Notes under the pieces: generated by a model
Database searches by the model: none
Told to the model about the DNA's origin: nothing
Seen by the model: only the letters and a program-made list of their open reading frames with translations
Program-made: the position numbers and the translations under genes
Part shown: positions 49,837 to 57,621 of the stretch, piece after piece
Layout of the letters: every line of letters begins with the position of its first letter
Numbering within the stretch: position 1 is the first letter of the stretch
NCBI GenBank assembly: GCA_036003045.1
Contig: DASYSS010000088.1
Location: 1 to 59,371, forward strand
DNA from: Gemmatimonadaceae bacterium
GTDB lineage: Bacteria; Gemmatimonadota; Gemmatimonadetes; Gemmatimonadales; Gemmatimonadaceae
DNA: 59,371 nucleotides
Reading direction: 5' to 3'

Positions 49837-50631
49837 ATGACCGCGTTTCTCGACAGCCACGCCCATCTCGCGGATCCGGCGTTCGACGCCGACCGCGACA
49901 TGGTGATCGAGAATGCGCGCGCCGCGGGCGCGGTCGGCGTCGTTTGCATCGGGGAATCGGTCGCTGCCGGCGAACGCGCCGCGGCGCTGGCCGAACGGCA
50001 CCGCGGGTTCGTCTGGTTCACCGCCGGCGTCCACCCGCACGACGCGGCGGATTTCGACGAGCCGCGCGACGCCGCCGCCATCAGAGAACTCGCAACACGC
50101 GGGTCGGTCGCGATCGGCGAGTGCGGCCTCGACTACCACTACGACCATTCGCCGCGCCCGATGCAGCGTCGCGCCTTCGCCGCGCAGTTGGCGATCGCGC
50201 GCGAGCTCGACCGGCCGGTCGTCGTGCACACGCGCGAAGCGGAAGATGACACGCGCGCCATGATCGTCGAGGCGGGAGCGGCCGGCGTGCGCGGCGTGCT
50301 TCATTGCTTCACCGGCAGCGTCGCGCTGGCCGAGGCGGCGCTCTCGGTGGGCTGGTACGTTTCGTTCAGCGGCATCGTGACCTTCAAGAAGTGGGAGGGG
50401 GACGAGGTCATTCGGCTGGTGCCGGCGGATCGGCTCCTCGTCGAGTCGGATTCGCCGTACCTCGCGCCCGTCCCGAACCGCGGTCGGCGAAACGAGCCGG
50501 CGTGGGTTAGCTTGACCGTCGCGCGCGTCGCGAACGTCCGCGGCGTCGAGTCCGTGACGCTCGGCGCCGAGACGTCGCGCAATGCCGCGCGCTTGTTCGG
50601 ACTATCAATTTCTTCGGAGAATCTGTCGTGA
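49837..50631 (+). CDS. tatD: TatD-family metal-dependent hydrolase (DNase)
   Basis: TIM-barrel metal-dependent hydrolase. Metal motifs: LDSHAHLADP, GVHPHDA, GECGLDYHYDHS, VVVHTREAEDDT, LHCFTGS and ESDSPYLAPVPNRGRRNEP. 264 aa. TatD homologues are 3'-5' exonucleases; the exact role is unsettled. Overlaps ridA by 4 bases. Confidence 0.94.
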   Translation: MTAFLDSHAHLADPAFDADRDMVIENARAAGAVGVVCIGESVAAGERAAALAERHRGFVWFTAGVHPHDAADFDEPRDAAAIRELATRGSVAIGECGLDYHYDHSPRPMQRRAFAAQLAIARELDRPVVVHTREAEDDTRAMIVEAGAAGVRGVLHCFTGSVALAEAALSVGWYVSFSGIVTFKKWEGDEVIRLVPADRLLVESDSPYLAPVPNRGRRNEPAWVSLTVARVANVRGVESVTLGAETSRNAARLFGLSISSENLS

Positions 50632-51011
50632 GCGTGAAGACCGTGCACACGAACGCCGCGCCGGCGGCGATCGGGCCATACTCGCAGGGCATCGTCGCCA
50701 ACGGGTTTCTGTTCACCGCCGGCCAGATCGCGATCGATCCCGCGACTGGACAGATCGTGACGGGGGACGTCGCTAAGCAGACCGAGCGCGTCATGGCGAA
50801 TCTCGCGGCCGTGCTCGCTACGGTGAACGCGACCTGGGCCGACGTCGTGAAGACCACGGTCTTCTTGCACGACATGGGCGATTTTCCCGTCGTGAACGAA
50901 GTCTACGGCAAGGCCCTCGGCGAAGCGCGTCCCGCCCGCTCGACCGTGCAGGTGTCGGCATTGCCGCGGGGCGTGCTCGTCGAAATCGACGCGGTGGTCG
51001 CCGTTCCATGA
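50628..51011 (+). CDS. ridA: RidA-family enamine/imine deaminase
   Basis: 127 aa, YjgF/YER057c/UK114 family. NAAPAAIGPYSQGIVANGFLFTAGQ, then VVKTTVFLHDMGDFPVVNEVY and PARSTVQVSALPRGVLVEID with the conserved Arg. Detoxifies 2-aminoacrylate and similar PLP-derived reactive intermediates. GTG start overlaps tatD; ATGA overlap with selD. The selD link may be operonic convenience. Confidence 0.93.
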   Translation: MSVKTVHTNAAPAAIGPYSQGIVANGFLFTAGQIAIDPATGQIVTGDVAKQTERVMANLAAVLATVNATWADVVKTTVFLHDMGDFPVVNEVYGKALGEARPARSTVQVSALPRGVLVEIDAVVAVP

Positions 51012-52039
51012 TCGCCGAAGAGACCGCCCGGCTCACCACGTTCGCGCGATGCGCCGGATGCGCGGCGAAACTCGGACACCTCGATCTTTCGCAGGCGCTC
51101 GCCGGCGTCCCGGTAAGGTCGGACCCGCGTCTGCTGGTCGGACGCGAGACCTTCGACGACGCCGGCGTATTTCAGGTGTCCGAAGATCTGGCCCTGGTGC
51201 AGACCGTCGATTTCTTCGCGCCGATCGTCGACGACCCATATTCGTTCGGCCAGGTCGCAGCGGCCAACGCGCTGTCGGACGTGTACGCGATGGGAGGGGA
51301 GCCGTTGACCGCGCTCAACATCGTCGGCTTTCCGGCGAATCGGCTGCCGCTCGAGGTGCTCACCGAACTCCTCCGCGGGGGCCAGGACAAGGTTCACGAG
51401 GCCGGAGCGCTCGTCGTCGGCGGACACACGATCATCGACGACGAGTTGAAGTTCGGTCTGTCGGTCACGGGCCGCGTCGATCCCAAGAAGATGCTGAGCA
51501 ACGCGAACGCCAAGGTCGGCGACCATCTGGTCCTCACCAAGCCGCTCGGCACGGCGATTCTCGCCACGGCGGCCAAGCGAGGCGATCTCGGAGCGAGCGA
51601 AACGAAAGGGCTGATCGATTCGATGACGAAGCTGAATGCGTCGGCAAGCCGCGGCGCCGTCGCCGTCGGCGCCCGCTGCGCGACGGACATCACCGGCTTC
51701 GGTCTGCTGGGCCACGCCAGCCACATCGCCGAAGCGAGCCATGTCTCGATCGTCATCGACGCGGACAAGCTTCCGGTGCTTCCCGGCGCCCGCGACGCCT
51801 GGGATCGTGGCGTGACGACGGGCGGATCCGAGCGGAACGAACGTTATTTGGAGGAGCGTGTAGACTGGCGGACCTCCTCGTCGTTCCTGCGCGCGTTGGC
51901 GATGGATCCACAAACGTCGGGCGGTCTGCTCGTCGCCGTGCCGGCCGACAAGGTCGGACAATACCTTTCGCTGGTTTCGGAAGGGATCGAGATCGGCGTG
52001 GTTGTCGACCGGCACACGCACGGTCTCGTGTTCGCGTGA
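51008..52039 (+). CDS. selD: Selenide, water dikinase
   Basis: Makes selenophosphate, the selenium donor for selenocysteine and 2-selenouridine. N-terminal CAGCAAKLG has catalytic Cys18 and Lys21 (Cys form, not Sec). Further motifs: VQTVDFFAPIVDDPYSFGQVAAANALSDVYAMGGEPLTALN and VGGHTIIDDELKFGLSVTG; DPQTSGGLL near the C-terminus. 343 aa, complete. A tRNA-Sec gene lies 20 bases downstream, so the two probably share a transcript. Confidence 0.97.
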   Translation: MIAEETARLTTFARCAGCAAKLGHLDLSQALAGVPVRSDPRLLVGRETFDDAGVFQVSEDLALVQTVDFFAPIVDDPYSFGQVAAANALSDVYAMGGEPLTALNIVGFPANRLPLEVLTELLRGGQDKVHEAGALVVGGHTIIDDELKFGLSVTGRVDPKKMLSNANAKVGDHLVLTKPLGTAILATAAKRGDLGASETKGLIDSMTKLNASASRGAVAVGARCATDITGFGLLGHASHIAEASHVSIVIDADKLPVLPGARDAWDRGVTTGGSERNERYLEERVDWRTSSSFLRALAMDPQTSGGLLVAVPADKVGQYLSLVSEGIEIGVVVDRHTHGLVFA

Positions 52040-52059
52040 CGCTTGGAGAAACGTCGAGG

Positions 52060-52158
52060 GGGAGTGGAGGGGGCCTGGTGGCTCTCGCGGTCTTCAAAAC
52101 CGTTTGCGACCTGACCTTTGTCGGGTTGGGTGGGTTCGATTCCCATGCACTCCCGCCA
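52060..52158 (+). tRNA. selC: tRNA-Sec (UCA anticodon)
   Basis: 99 nt including CCA. Acceptor GGGAGTGG (52060-52067) pairs with GCACTCCC (52147-52154): seven pairs plus a G/G opposition at pair 8. D-arm has the Sec-type 6-bp stem GGGGCC/GGCTCT with 4-base loop TGGT. Anticodon loop CTTCAAA, TCA at 52094-52096. Long variable arm of 9 bp, CGACCTGAC/GTCGGGTTG with loop CTTT. T-stem GTGGG/CCCAT, loop TTCGATT. Discriminator G, encoded CCA. This 8+5 acceptor/T arrangement and 6-bp D-stem are those of bacterial tRNA-Sec. Confidence 0.95.
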
Positions 52159-52187
52159 AGCGCGCTTCGTCGATTGCCGCCGTCATC

Positions 52188-52778
52188 ATGATGCCATCGT
52201 TATCGATGTCTAATCTTCGGCGCGGCCTGGCCGCCGCCGCCATCGCTGCGATCGCGCTTCCGTCGCGCGCCACCGGGCAGCGCACCGACACGATTCCGCG
52301 CGAGCCGATCCGGCCGCTGTCGACCGTCCCGCCCGATTCGCTGCATCCGCCGATCAGCGCGCGCCGAGCGTTCTTCTACTCGTTTCTCGTCCCGGGCTCC
52401 GGTCAGTCGATCCTCGGCCGCCACAAAGCCGCGGCCGCGTTCATGTTCGTCGAGGCGGTCTGTATCGCGATGATCCGCGAATCGGGCGCCGACGTGCACG
52501 AGGCACGCCGCGCCGCCAACGACACGCTGATCATCTCGTACGTCGATGCGGCGGGAAATCCCGCCGTCACGACCGCGCCGCCGCGCTTCGGCGACAATGA
52601 GATTCACACGCGCGAGGCGCACGTCGAGGACTGGGCCGCGCTCCTCGTCGGCAACCACCTCTTCGCGGGCGCCGACGCGTTCGTCGCGTCGCACCTGTGG
52701 GACGTTCCGATCCACGTCGGCATGCGCGTGGCGCCGGGCGGCCGCGGTCTGGCGCTCGCCGTCGCGATTCAGCGCTGA
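52188..52778 (+). CDS. Hypothetical DUF5683-like membrane protein
   Basis: 196 aa from ATG 52188; ATG 52191 and 52206 are in frame and the last gives the cleanest signal peptide (NLRRGLAAAAIAAIALPSRATGQ). After a Pro-rich segment comes ARRAFFYSFLVPGSGQSILGRHKAAAAFMFVEAV, like the 'PGSGQ' helix pair of DUF5683-type proteins. Later segments are mixed. Unknown function. Starts 30 bases after tRNA-Sec and shares one base with murI (TGATG). Confidence 0.72.
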   Translation: MMPSLSMSNLRRGLAAAAIAAIALPSRATGQRTDTIPREPIRPLSTVPPDSLHPPISARRAFFYSFLVPGSGQSILGRHKAAAAFMFVEAVCIAMIRESGADVHEARRAANDTLIISYVDAAGNPAVTTAPPRFGDNEIHTREAHVEDWAALLVGNHLFAGADAFVASHLWDVPIHVGMRVAPGGRGLALAVAIQR

Positions 52779-53581
52779 TGTCCAGCTCTCGTCCGATCGG
52801 CGTCTTCGATTCGGGCATCGGCGGACTCACCGTCGTGCACGAGCTCATCCACCAGCTGCCGCACGAGAGCATCGTCTACTTCGGCGACACCGCGCGCGTG
52901 CCCTACGGACCAAAGAGTCCGGACACGGTGCGACGCTACAGTCGCGAGATTGCGTCCTTTCTCACCGAGCAAGACGTCAAGGCGATCGTCATTGCCTGCA
53001 ACACTGCCACGGCGCATGCGCTCGGCACTCTGAGGGCCGAATTGTCGTTGCCGGTGGTGGGAGTCGTCGAGCCCGGTGCTCGCGCGGCCGTCGCCGCGAC
53101 GCGCGCCGGCCGCATCGGTGTCATCGGGACCGCCGGCACGATCCGATCCGGCGCGTACGAGCGGGCGATCTGCGCGCTCCTTCCGACCGCGCAGGTCACG
53201 GCCCGCGCCTGCCCGCTCTTCGTTCCGCTCGTCGAGGAGGGCTGGGTCGACCACGAAGCCACGCGCCTCGTCGCGCGCGAGTACCTCGAACCCTTGGTGG
53301 CCGCCGGCGTGGATACGCTGGTTCTTGGTTGCACGCACTATCCGCTGCTGAAGCCTCTTTTGAGGACTGTGATGGGTCCCGAGGTCCGGCTGATCGACAG
53401 CGCCGAGGAAACGGCGGCGGAGGCGGCGCGCACGTTGGCCGGAAAAAGTCTTTCCGCTCCGGACGCGTCGGCGCCGGCGTATCGCTTCGTTGCCTCCGAC
53501 GACCCCGACCAGTTCCTACGCGTCGGCCAGCGGTTTCTTGGCGGCGCGGTGGAGAACGTCGAGATCCGCACTCTCGGCTGA
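52778..53581 (+). CDS. murI: Glutamate racemase
   Basis: Supplies D-glutamate for peptidoglycan. Catalytic Cys residues in VIACNTATAHAL and LGCTHYPLL; N-terminus PIGVFDSGIGGLTVVHEL, also YFGDTARVPYG. 267 aa. Starts at ATG 52778 (TGATG). Last 66 bases overlap, tail to tail, the minus-strand lpxH-like gene. Confidence 0.96.
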   Translation: MSSSRPIGVFDSGIGGLTVVHELIHQLPHESIVYFGDTARVPYGPKSPDTVRRYSREIASFLTEQDVKAIVIACNTATAHALGTLRAELSLPVVGVVEPGARAAVAATRAGRIGVIGTAGTIRSGAYERAICALLPTAQVTARACPLFVPLVEEGWVDHEATRLVAREYLEPLVAAGVDTLVLGCTHYPLLKPLLRTVMGPEVRLIDSAEETAAEAARTLAGKSLSAPDASAPAYRFVASDDPDQFLRVGQRFLGGAVENVEIRTLG

Positions 53582-54319
53582 CGGCTCGCCGCGTGCGCCG
53601 CTTTCCCAGCGACGCAGCACGATCTCGTCGGGCGTGATCCGGAGAAAGGTCGGCGCGTCGAGCCACGACCCGGCGTTCGCGTAGGCCGCGCCGCCGGTCA
53701 ATCGCTCGAGGGTAGGGACGTGCGAGTGGCCGAACAACACGAGGTCGATCGCCGGATTCGCCACCGCCACGCGTTCGGCGGCCACGCGCAATCCGCGACC
53801 GTGGTCGCGCGCCGCGTAGTTGCGGCTTGCGCTCGAGCTGCCCGACGCGAGAGGCGTCGCGAGATCGGGGTGCAACCAGCGAAACGACCGGATCGCCCAC
53901 GAATTCCGAAGCACGCGGCGTAGCGCGCGGTACCGCCGGTCCTCGCGAGGGCGGAGCCCGTCTCCGTGCTCGATGTGGGTACGCCAGCCGGCCACGTCTT
54001 CGACGAGCGGGCCGAATCGGTAGTCGACCCCGACATCCTGTCGCAGGACGTCACCTCCCCAACAGTCGTGGTTGCCGGCGATCATCAACACCTGCACGCC
54101 CGCATCGACCACGTCGCCCAGCGCGGCCACCGTCCGAAACGCGCCGCGAGGAATGACCGTGCGCCACTCGAACCAGAACTCGAAGAGGTCGCCGTTCACG
54201 ATCAACGAACCGGCGTGGGTCGCGACATGCCGGAGGAAGCCGATCACAGCGCGCTCGACGTCAGCGCCGGCGAAGCCCAAATGAGCGTCGGAGAAGACGT
54301 AGCAAGGCGCTTTCAGCAC
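53516..54319 (-). CDS. UDP-2,3-diacylglucosamine diphosphatase-like phosphoesterase (LpxH-like)
   Basis: Calcineurin-type metallophosphoesterase, 267 aa. Metal motifs in order: FSDAHLG, NGDLFEFWFEW, AGNHDCWGG, EHGD, FGHSHVPT. The LFEFWFEW segment is typical of LpxH/LpxG-type lipid A enzymes that hydrolyse UDP-2,3-diacylglucosamine. GTG start with a promoter immediately upstream implying a leaderless mRNA. Lies beside an LPS-related cluster. Could also be a related phosphoesterase; specificity is inferred. Confidence 0.83.
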   Translation of the reverse strand: MLKAPCYVFSDAHLGFAGADVERAVIGFLRHVATHAGSLIVNGDLFEFWFEWRTVIPRGAFRTVAALGDVVDAGVQVLMIAGNHDCWGGDVLRQDVGVDYRFGPLVEDVAGWRTHIEHGDGLRPREDRRYRALRRVLRNSWAIRSFRWLHPDLATPLASGSSSASRNYAARDHGRGLRVAAERVAVANPAIDLVLFGHSHVPTLERLTGGAAYANAGSWLDAPTFLRITPDEIVLRRWESGARGEPSAESADLDVLHRAAKKPLADA

Positions 54320-54325
54320 GCGCGA

Positions 54326-54354
54326 ATTTTACCTGCGCCGCGCTCGCTTTACAA
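54326..54354 (-). promoter_or_regulatory. Leaderless promoter of the lpxH-like gene
   Basis: Minus strand: TTGTAA (54354-54349), 17 bases, TAAAAT (54331-54326). Six bases then separate the -10 box from the GTG start, placing transcription start at the initiation codon. Confidence 0.6.
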
Positions 54355-54355
54355 A
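54327..54355 (+). promoter_or_regulatory. Leaderless promoter of the ybgC-like gene
   Basis: TTTTAC (54327-54332), 17 bases, TACAAA (54350-54355), six bases, then ATG 54362. Its -10 overlaps the -35 of the minus-strand promoter and vice versa. Weaker match than the opposite promoter. Confidence 0.45.
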
Positions 54356-54361
54356 CAAACC

Positions 54362-54889
54362 ATGCCCGACGATCTTCGCGACGTGACCAACGAGGCCGCG
54401 GCTCCCCGCGTCGTGACTCCTCCGGCGGGCGCCCTGCCGCCGCACGACATCCAGTTTCGCGTGCGCTACGCCGAAACCGACCAGATGGGTGTCGTCTATC
54501 ACACGAACTATCTGATCTGGTGCGAGGTCGGGCGTACTGACTTCATCCGTGCGCGCGGAATGAGCTACGCCGACATCGAACGATCCGGCGTCGGTCTTGC
54601 TGTGTCTGACCTGAAGGCGCGATTCCACGGCGCGGCACGCTACGACGACCTGGTTCGAGTACGCACGACTCTGGCTGACCTGCGGTCGCGAAGCATCACC
54701 TTCGACTACGTGATCACCAACGCGGAAACCAACGAGCGGCTCGTGAGCGCGAGCACCACGCTCGTCTCGATCGACAAGAGCGGACGTCTCGTCGCCATCC
54801 CATCCACCGTGCGCGGCTTGTTCCAGCCCCTCCCCCTGCCTCAGGCTCATCCACACACTCACACGCAGACGCCGCCGGAGAATCGCTGA
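54362..54889 (+). CDS. ybgC: YbgC-like acyl-CoA thioesterase (hotdog fold)
   Basis: 175 aa. FRVRYAETDQMGVVYHTNYLIWCEVGRTDFIRARGMSY is the classical 4-hydroxybenzoyl-CoA thioesterase/YbgC active-site segment with catalytic Asp in TDQMG. N-terminal 30 residues are a Pro-rich extension and the C-terminus is Pro/His-rich. In proteobacteria YbgC works with the Tol-Pal envelope system and phospholipid enzymes. Shares one base with the next gene. Confidence 0.88.
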   Translation: MPDDLRDVTNEAAAPRVVTPPAGALPPHDIQFRVRYAETDQMGVVYHTNYLIWCEVGRTDFIRARGMSYADIERSGVGLAVSDLKARFHGAARYDDLVRVRTTLADLRSRSITFDYVITNAETNERLVSASTTLVSIDKSGRLVAIPSTVRGLFQPLPLPQAHPHTHTQTPPENR

Positions 54890-55554
54890 TGGCTCGACGC
54901 GCCACGCGTGCCGGTCGCGCGGGCTTTCTCGCGTGCGCCGCCGTCGCGATGGCCGCCTGTCGGCCCCCGCGACTCACGCCGTTGACGGGCGATTTGGTGG
55001 CACCGACACGGCTGCCGCGCGCCGCGATGGCGCCCGGGCACCACCGCATTGTGTTCAACTGGGAAGTCAGCCAGTACACGATGTCGACGAAGGGGGAGGG
55101 AGCCGCCCGCGTGGCGTCCCCGGACAGCGCGCGCCTCGACTTCTTCTTGAATGGCGGGATCTACGCCGGGGCGGTCGTCCTGGTGGGCGACTCGCTAAGA
55201 ACTCCACCCACCGGCGACTCGCCGGCCGGGCTTATTCCGTCGTCAACCCTGCTTTGGGCGGCTTTGGGGCGTGTTGCGTTGCCAAATCTCCCCGATACCG
55301 TCATTCGTGTTGAGGGTGTGACCCTTCGGGCCGACATCGGGCGTCCGGTCGCCTGGCGGCTCAGCTTTCACGGCGACTCACTGTTTCGCGTCGAACGCGT
55401 TCAGGGTGACCGTGTAGCAGAGTGGGTCGATCGCAGTGACCCCTCTCATATCAAATATCGGAATGAAGGCGCGCGGCGGACAGTACAACTTACGATTACG
55501 AAATCGGAAGACGGCGGCGAATTCGATGCGGCGATTTGGCGGTTCGATCGGTAG
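54889..55554 (+). CDS. Hypothetical lipoprotein
   Basis: 221 aa, not recognised. Signal with lipobox A-M-A-A-C. Mature part is beta-rich (HHRIVFNWEVSQYTMSTKGEGAARVASP; DSARLDFFLNGGIYAGAVVLVGDSLR), ending with RRTVQLTITKSEDGG. Its last 29 bases overlap the lptE-like start; the local base composition drops in GC around 55430-55510. Located inside an envelope cluster. Function unknown. Confidence 0.75.
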   Translation: MARRATRAGRAGFLACAAVAMAACRPPRLTPLTGDLVAPTRLPRAAMAPGHHRIVFNWEVSQYTMSTKGEGAARVASPDSARLDFFLNGGIYAGAVVLVGDSLRTPPTGDSPAGLIPSSTLLWAALGRVALPNLPDTVIRVEGVTLRADIGRPVAWRLSFHGDSLFRVERVQGDRVAEWVDRSDPSHIKYRNEGARRTVQLTITKSEDGGEFDAAIWRFDR

Positions 55555-56023
55555 TCTCACGTTGCTCCTCCTGTCCGGCTGCCTTTACAGCCTGGCGGGC
55601 GGGGGATTGCCGCCGAACATCCACACGATGGCGATCTCCGCGTTCGACAATCAGACCGCGTCGCCGGATGTCACCAAGGAGCTGTACGACCGGATGCACG
55701 AGGAGCTGCAGCACAAGCTCGGCGTGCGCGACGCGCCGGCCGAACGCGCCGACGCGCTGGTGAAGGGCGCGATCCAGACATACGACGCCGACGTTCCCGT
55801 GGGCTTCAGCGCCAACCCGCAACAGGCGCTCAGCGCCCGGCGGCATCTGAAGATCACGATCGAGATCGACATCGTCGATCAGTCCAATGGCCATTTGTTG
55901 TTCACGAACAAGGCGCTCACCGGCGAAGCTGACTACAACGAGCGCGCCGAGGCGGAAGGACGCCGCCAGGCGATCGCCAAACTGGTCCAGCAGATCGTGG
56001 ACGGAGTGCAAAGCAATTGGTGA
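55526..56023 (+). CDS. lptE: LptE-like LPS assembly lipoprotein
   Basis: 165 aa. Signal with lipobox L-L-S-G-C followed by LYSLAGGGLPPNIHTMAISAFDNQTASP, the usual LptE family opening (SLxGxGLPxxIxTVxIxxFxNxT). LKITIEIDIVDQSNGHLLF is typical. Would assist LptD in placing LPS in the outer membrane. ATG 55526 gives the signal peptide; longer in-frame starts lie in the previous gene. Overlaps the next gene by 4 bases. Confidence 0.85.
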   Translation: MRRFGGSIGSLTLLLLSGCLYSLAGGGLPPNIHTMAISAFDNQTASPDVTKELYDRMHEELQHKLGVRDAPAERADALVKGAIQTYDADVPVGFSANPQQALSARRHLKITIEIDIVDQSNGHLLFTNKALTGEADYNERAEAEGRRQAIAKLVQQIVDGVQSNW

Positions 56024-56370
56024 CGACGCGGCGTGGCGCCAGCTCGATCGGCTGCCTGTTCAGCCTCCTTCTTCTCGCCGCGGTGGTGTATTTCGGCGTG
56101 AACGTGGGTGAGGCGTACTGGCGCTTCTATCAGTTCCGCGACGACATCCAGCAGGAAGTCCGTTTCGCCGGCCAACGGACCAATGACGCGATCGTGACGC
56201 GGCTTCGCGCCGCCGCCGATTCGCTGGGACTCCCGGAAGCGGCGGGGCACGTGATCGTTCGCCGTGTGCGCGGCGTGATCTCGGTCGAGTCGTTCTACGA
56301 CGAGCCGGTCGAGCTGCCGGGCCACGTTCGCGAGCTCCACTTCCATCCCCGCGCCGAAGGACCGCTTTGA
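56020..56370 (+). CDS. Hypothetical single-pass membrane protein
   Basis: 116 aa. One N-terminal hydrophobic helix (GCLFSLLLLAAVVYFGVNVG), then a charged helical and beta segment (YWRFYQFRDDIQQEVRFAGQRTNDAIVTRLR; VIVRRVRGVISVESFYDEPVELP), similar to DUF4845-type small proteins. GTG 56020 overlaps the lptE stop, and the stop overlaps the next TTG. Unknown, probably envelope. Confidence 0.72.
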   Translation: MTTRRGASSIGCLFSLLLLAAVVYFGVNVGEAYWRFYQFRDDIQQEVRFAGQRTNDAIVTRLRAAADSLGLPEAAGHVIVRRVRGVISVESFYDEPVELPGHVRELHFHPRAEGPL

Positions 56371-56855
56371 GCGACGCCGCCGACCCACGTGAGAAGATCC
56401 TCACCTGGGATCGCGCGCGGATGTGGCGGGCTGGGCGGACGGGAGAGGGGCGCGTCGTTTTCACCAACGGCGTCTTCGATCTCCTGCATACCGGGCACCT
56501 CGACGTCCTGCTCGCCGCGCGCCGCGCGGGAGACTTTCTCGTCGTCGGCGTGAACAGCGATTCCTCGGTGCGACGGCTCAAGGGGACATCGCGCCCCGTG
56601 CGCGATCAGGCGGCGCGCTGTTATGTTCTGGCCGCGCTGGCGATGGTCGACGCCGTCGTCGTCTTCGATCAGGACACGCCGCTGGAGTTGATCCGCGCGC
56701 TGCGTCCTGACGTGCTCGTGAAAGGCGGCGACTACACCGAAGCGACGATGGTCGGCGCAAACGAGCTGCGGGATTGGGGCGGCGAGGTCGTGGTCGTGCC
56801 GCTCACCCCTGGCCATTCGACGACCTCCACGATCGAGCGACTGCGTGGCTCCTGA
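56367..56855 (+). CDS. rfaE2: D-glycero-beta-D-manno-heptose 1-phosphate adenylyltransferase
   Basis: 162-aa nucleotidyltransferase, the HldE C-terminal/RfaE2 type. [24 protein letters not shown] carries the HxGH motif and [15 protein letters not shown] follows. [38 protein letters not shown] is the family end. Makes ADP-heptose for the LPS inner core; the kinase half (RfaE1) is elsewhere. TTG start overlaps the preceding stop; the 3' end overlaps rph. Confidence 0.93.
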   Translation: MSDAADPREKILTWDRARMWRAGRTGEGRVVFTNGVFDLLHTGHLDVLLAARRAGDFLVVGVNSDSSVRRLKGTSRPVRDQAARCYVLAALAMVDAVVVFDQDTPLELIRALRPDVLVKGGDYTEATMVGANELRDWGGEVVVVPLTPGHSTTSTIERLRGS

Positions 56856-57618
56856 AGTTCACATAATTCGTACACATCGCCGCGACGATGAAATGCGTCC
56901 CGTGACGCTCGAGCGCGGCATTGCCCCGTACGCCGAAGGCTCCTGCCTCGTCTCGTTCGGTTCCACACGCGTGCTGTGCACCGCCTCGGTCGAAGACGGC
57001 GTTCCGGGATGGAAGCGCGGCAGCGGCGAAGGGTGGATCACCGCCGAATACGCCATGCTGCCGCGCGCCACGCGGACGCGGACGTCGCGCGAACGATCGC
57101 AGGTCGGGGGCCGCACGCAGGAGATCCAACGCCTCATCGGCCGTAGCGTGCGCGCGATGCTCGACAACTTTCAGTTCGGCGAGTTCACGATCAAGCTCGA
57201 TTGCGACGTGCTGCTCGCCGACGGCGGTACGCGGACAGCCTCGATCACCGGGGCGTGCGTCGCGGTGAGCGATGCCTTCTCCTGGCTGCTCGCCACTGGG
57301 CGCTTGCGACAGACTCCGATCAAGCGGCGCGTCTCGGCGGTGAGCGTCGGCGTCATCGGCACGACGCCGCGTCTCGACCTCGATTACGAGGAGGACGTTC
57401 GCGCGGCGGTCGACATGAACGTCGTGATGAGCAGCGAAGGGCGTTTCGTCGAAGTGCAAGGCACCGGCGAACACGGCACCTTCGACCGTGCCGAACTGGA
57501 TCGATTGCTCGAGCTGGCGGTGAAGGGACTTCGCGAGTTGGACGCCGCGCAGGGGCACGCGCTGGCGCTCGAGCTCACGCGTTCGAACTGGGAAGCCGGA
57601 GCAGGGGCGGAGGCTTAG
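56845..57618 (+). CDS. rph: Ribonuclease PH
   Basis: Phosphorolytic 3' exoribonuclease trimming tRNA 3' ends. [43 protein letters not shown] is a family N-terminus, and [21 protein letters not shown] and [23 protein letters not shown] mark the catalytic face. 257 aa. GTG start inside the previous gene. Gap of 3 bases to rdgB; rph-rdgB is a conserved pair. Confidence 0.96.
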   Translation: MAPEVHIIRTHRRDDEMRPVTLERGIAPYAEGSCLVSFGSTRVLCTASVEDGVPGWKRGSGEGWITAEYAMLPRATRTRTSRERSQVGGRTQEIQRLIGRSVRAMLDNFQFGEFTIKLDCDVLLADGGTRTASITGACVAVSDAFSWLLATGRLRQTPIKRRVSAVSVGVIGTTPRLDLDYEEDVRAAVDMNVVMSSEGRFVEVQGTGEHGTFDRAELDRLLELAVKGLRELDAAQGHALALELTRSNWEAGAGAEA

Positions 57619-57621
57619 GCG

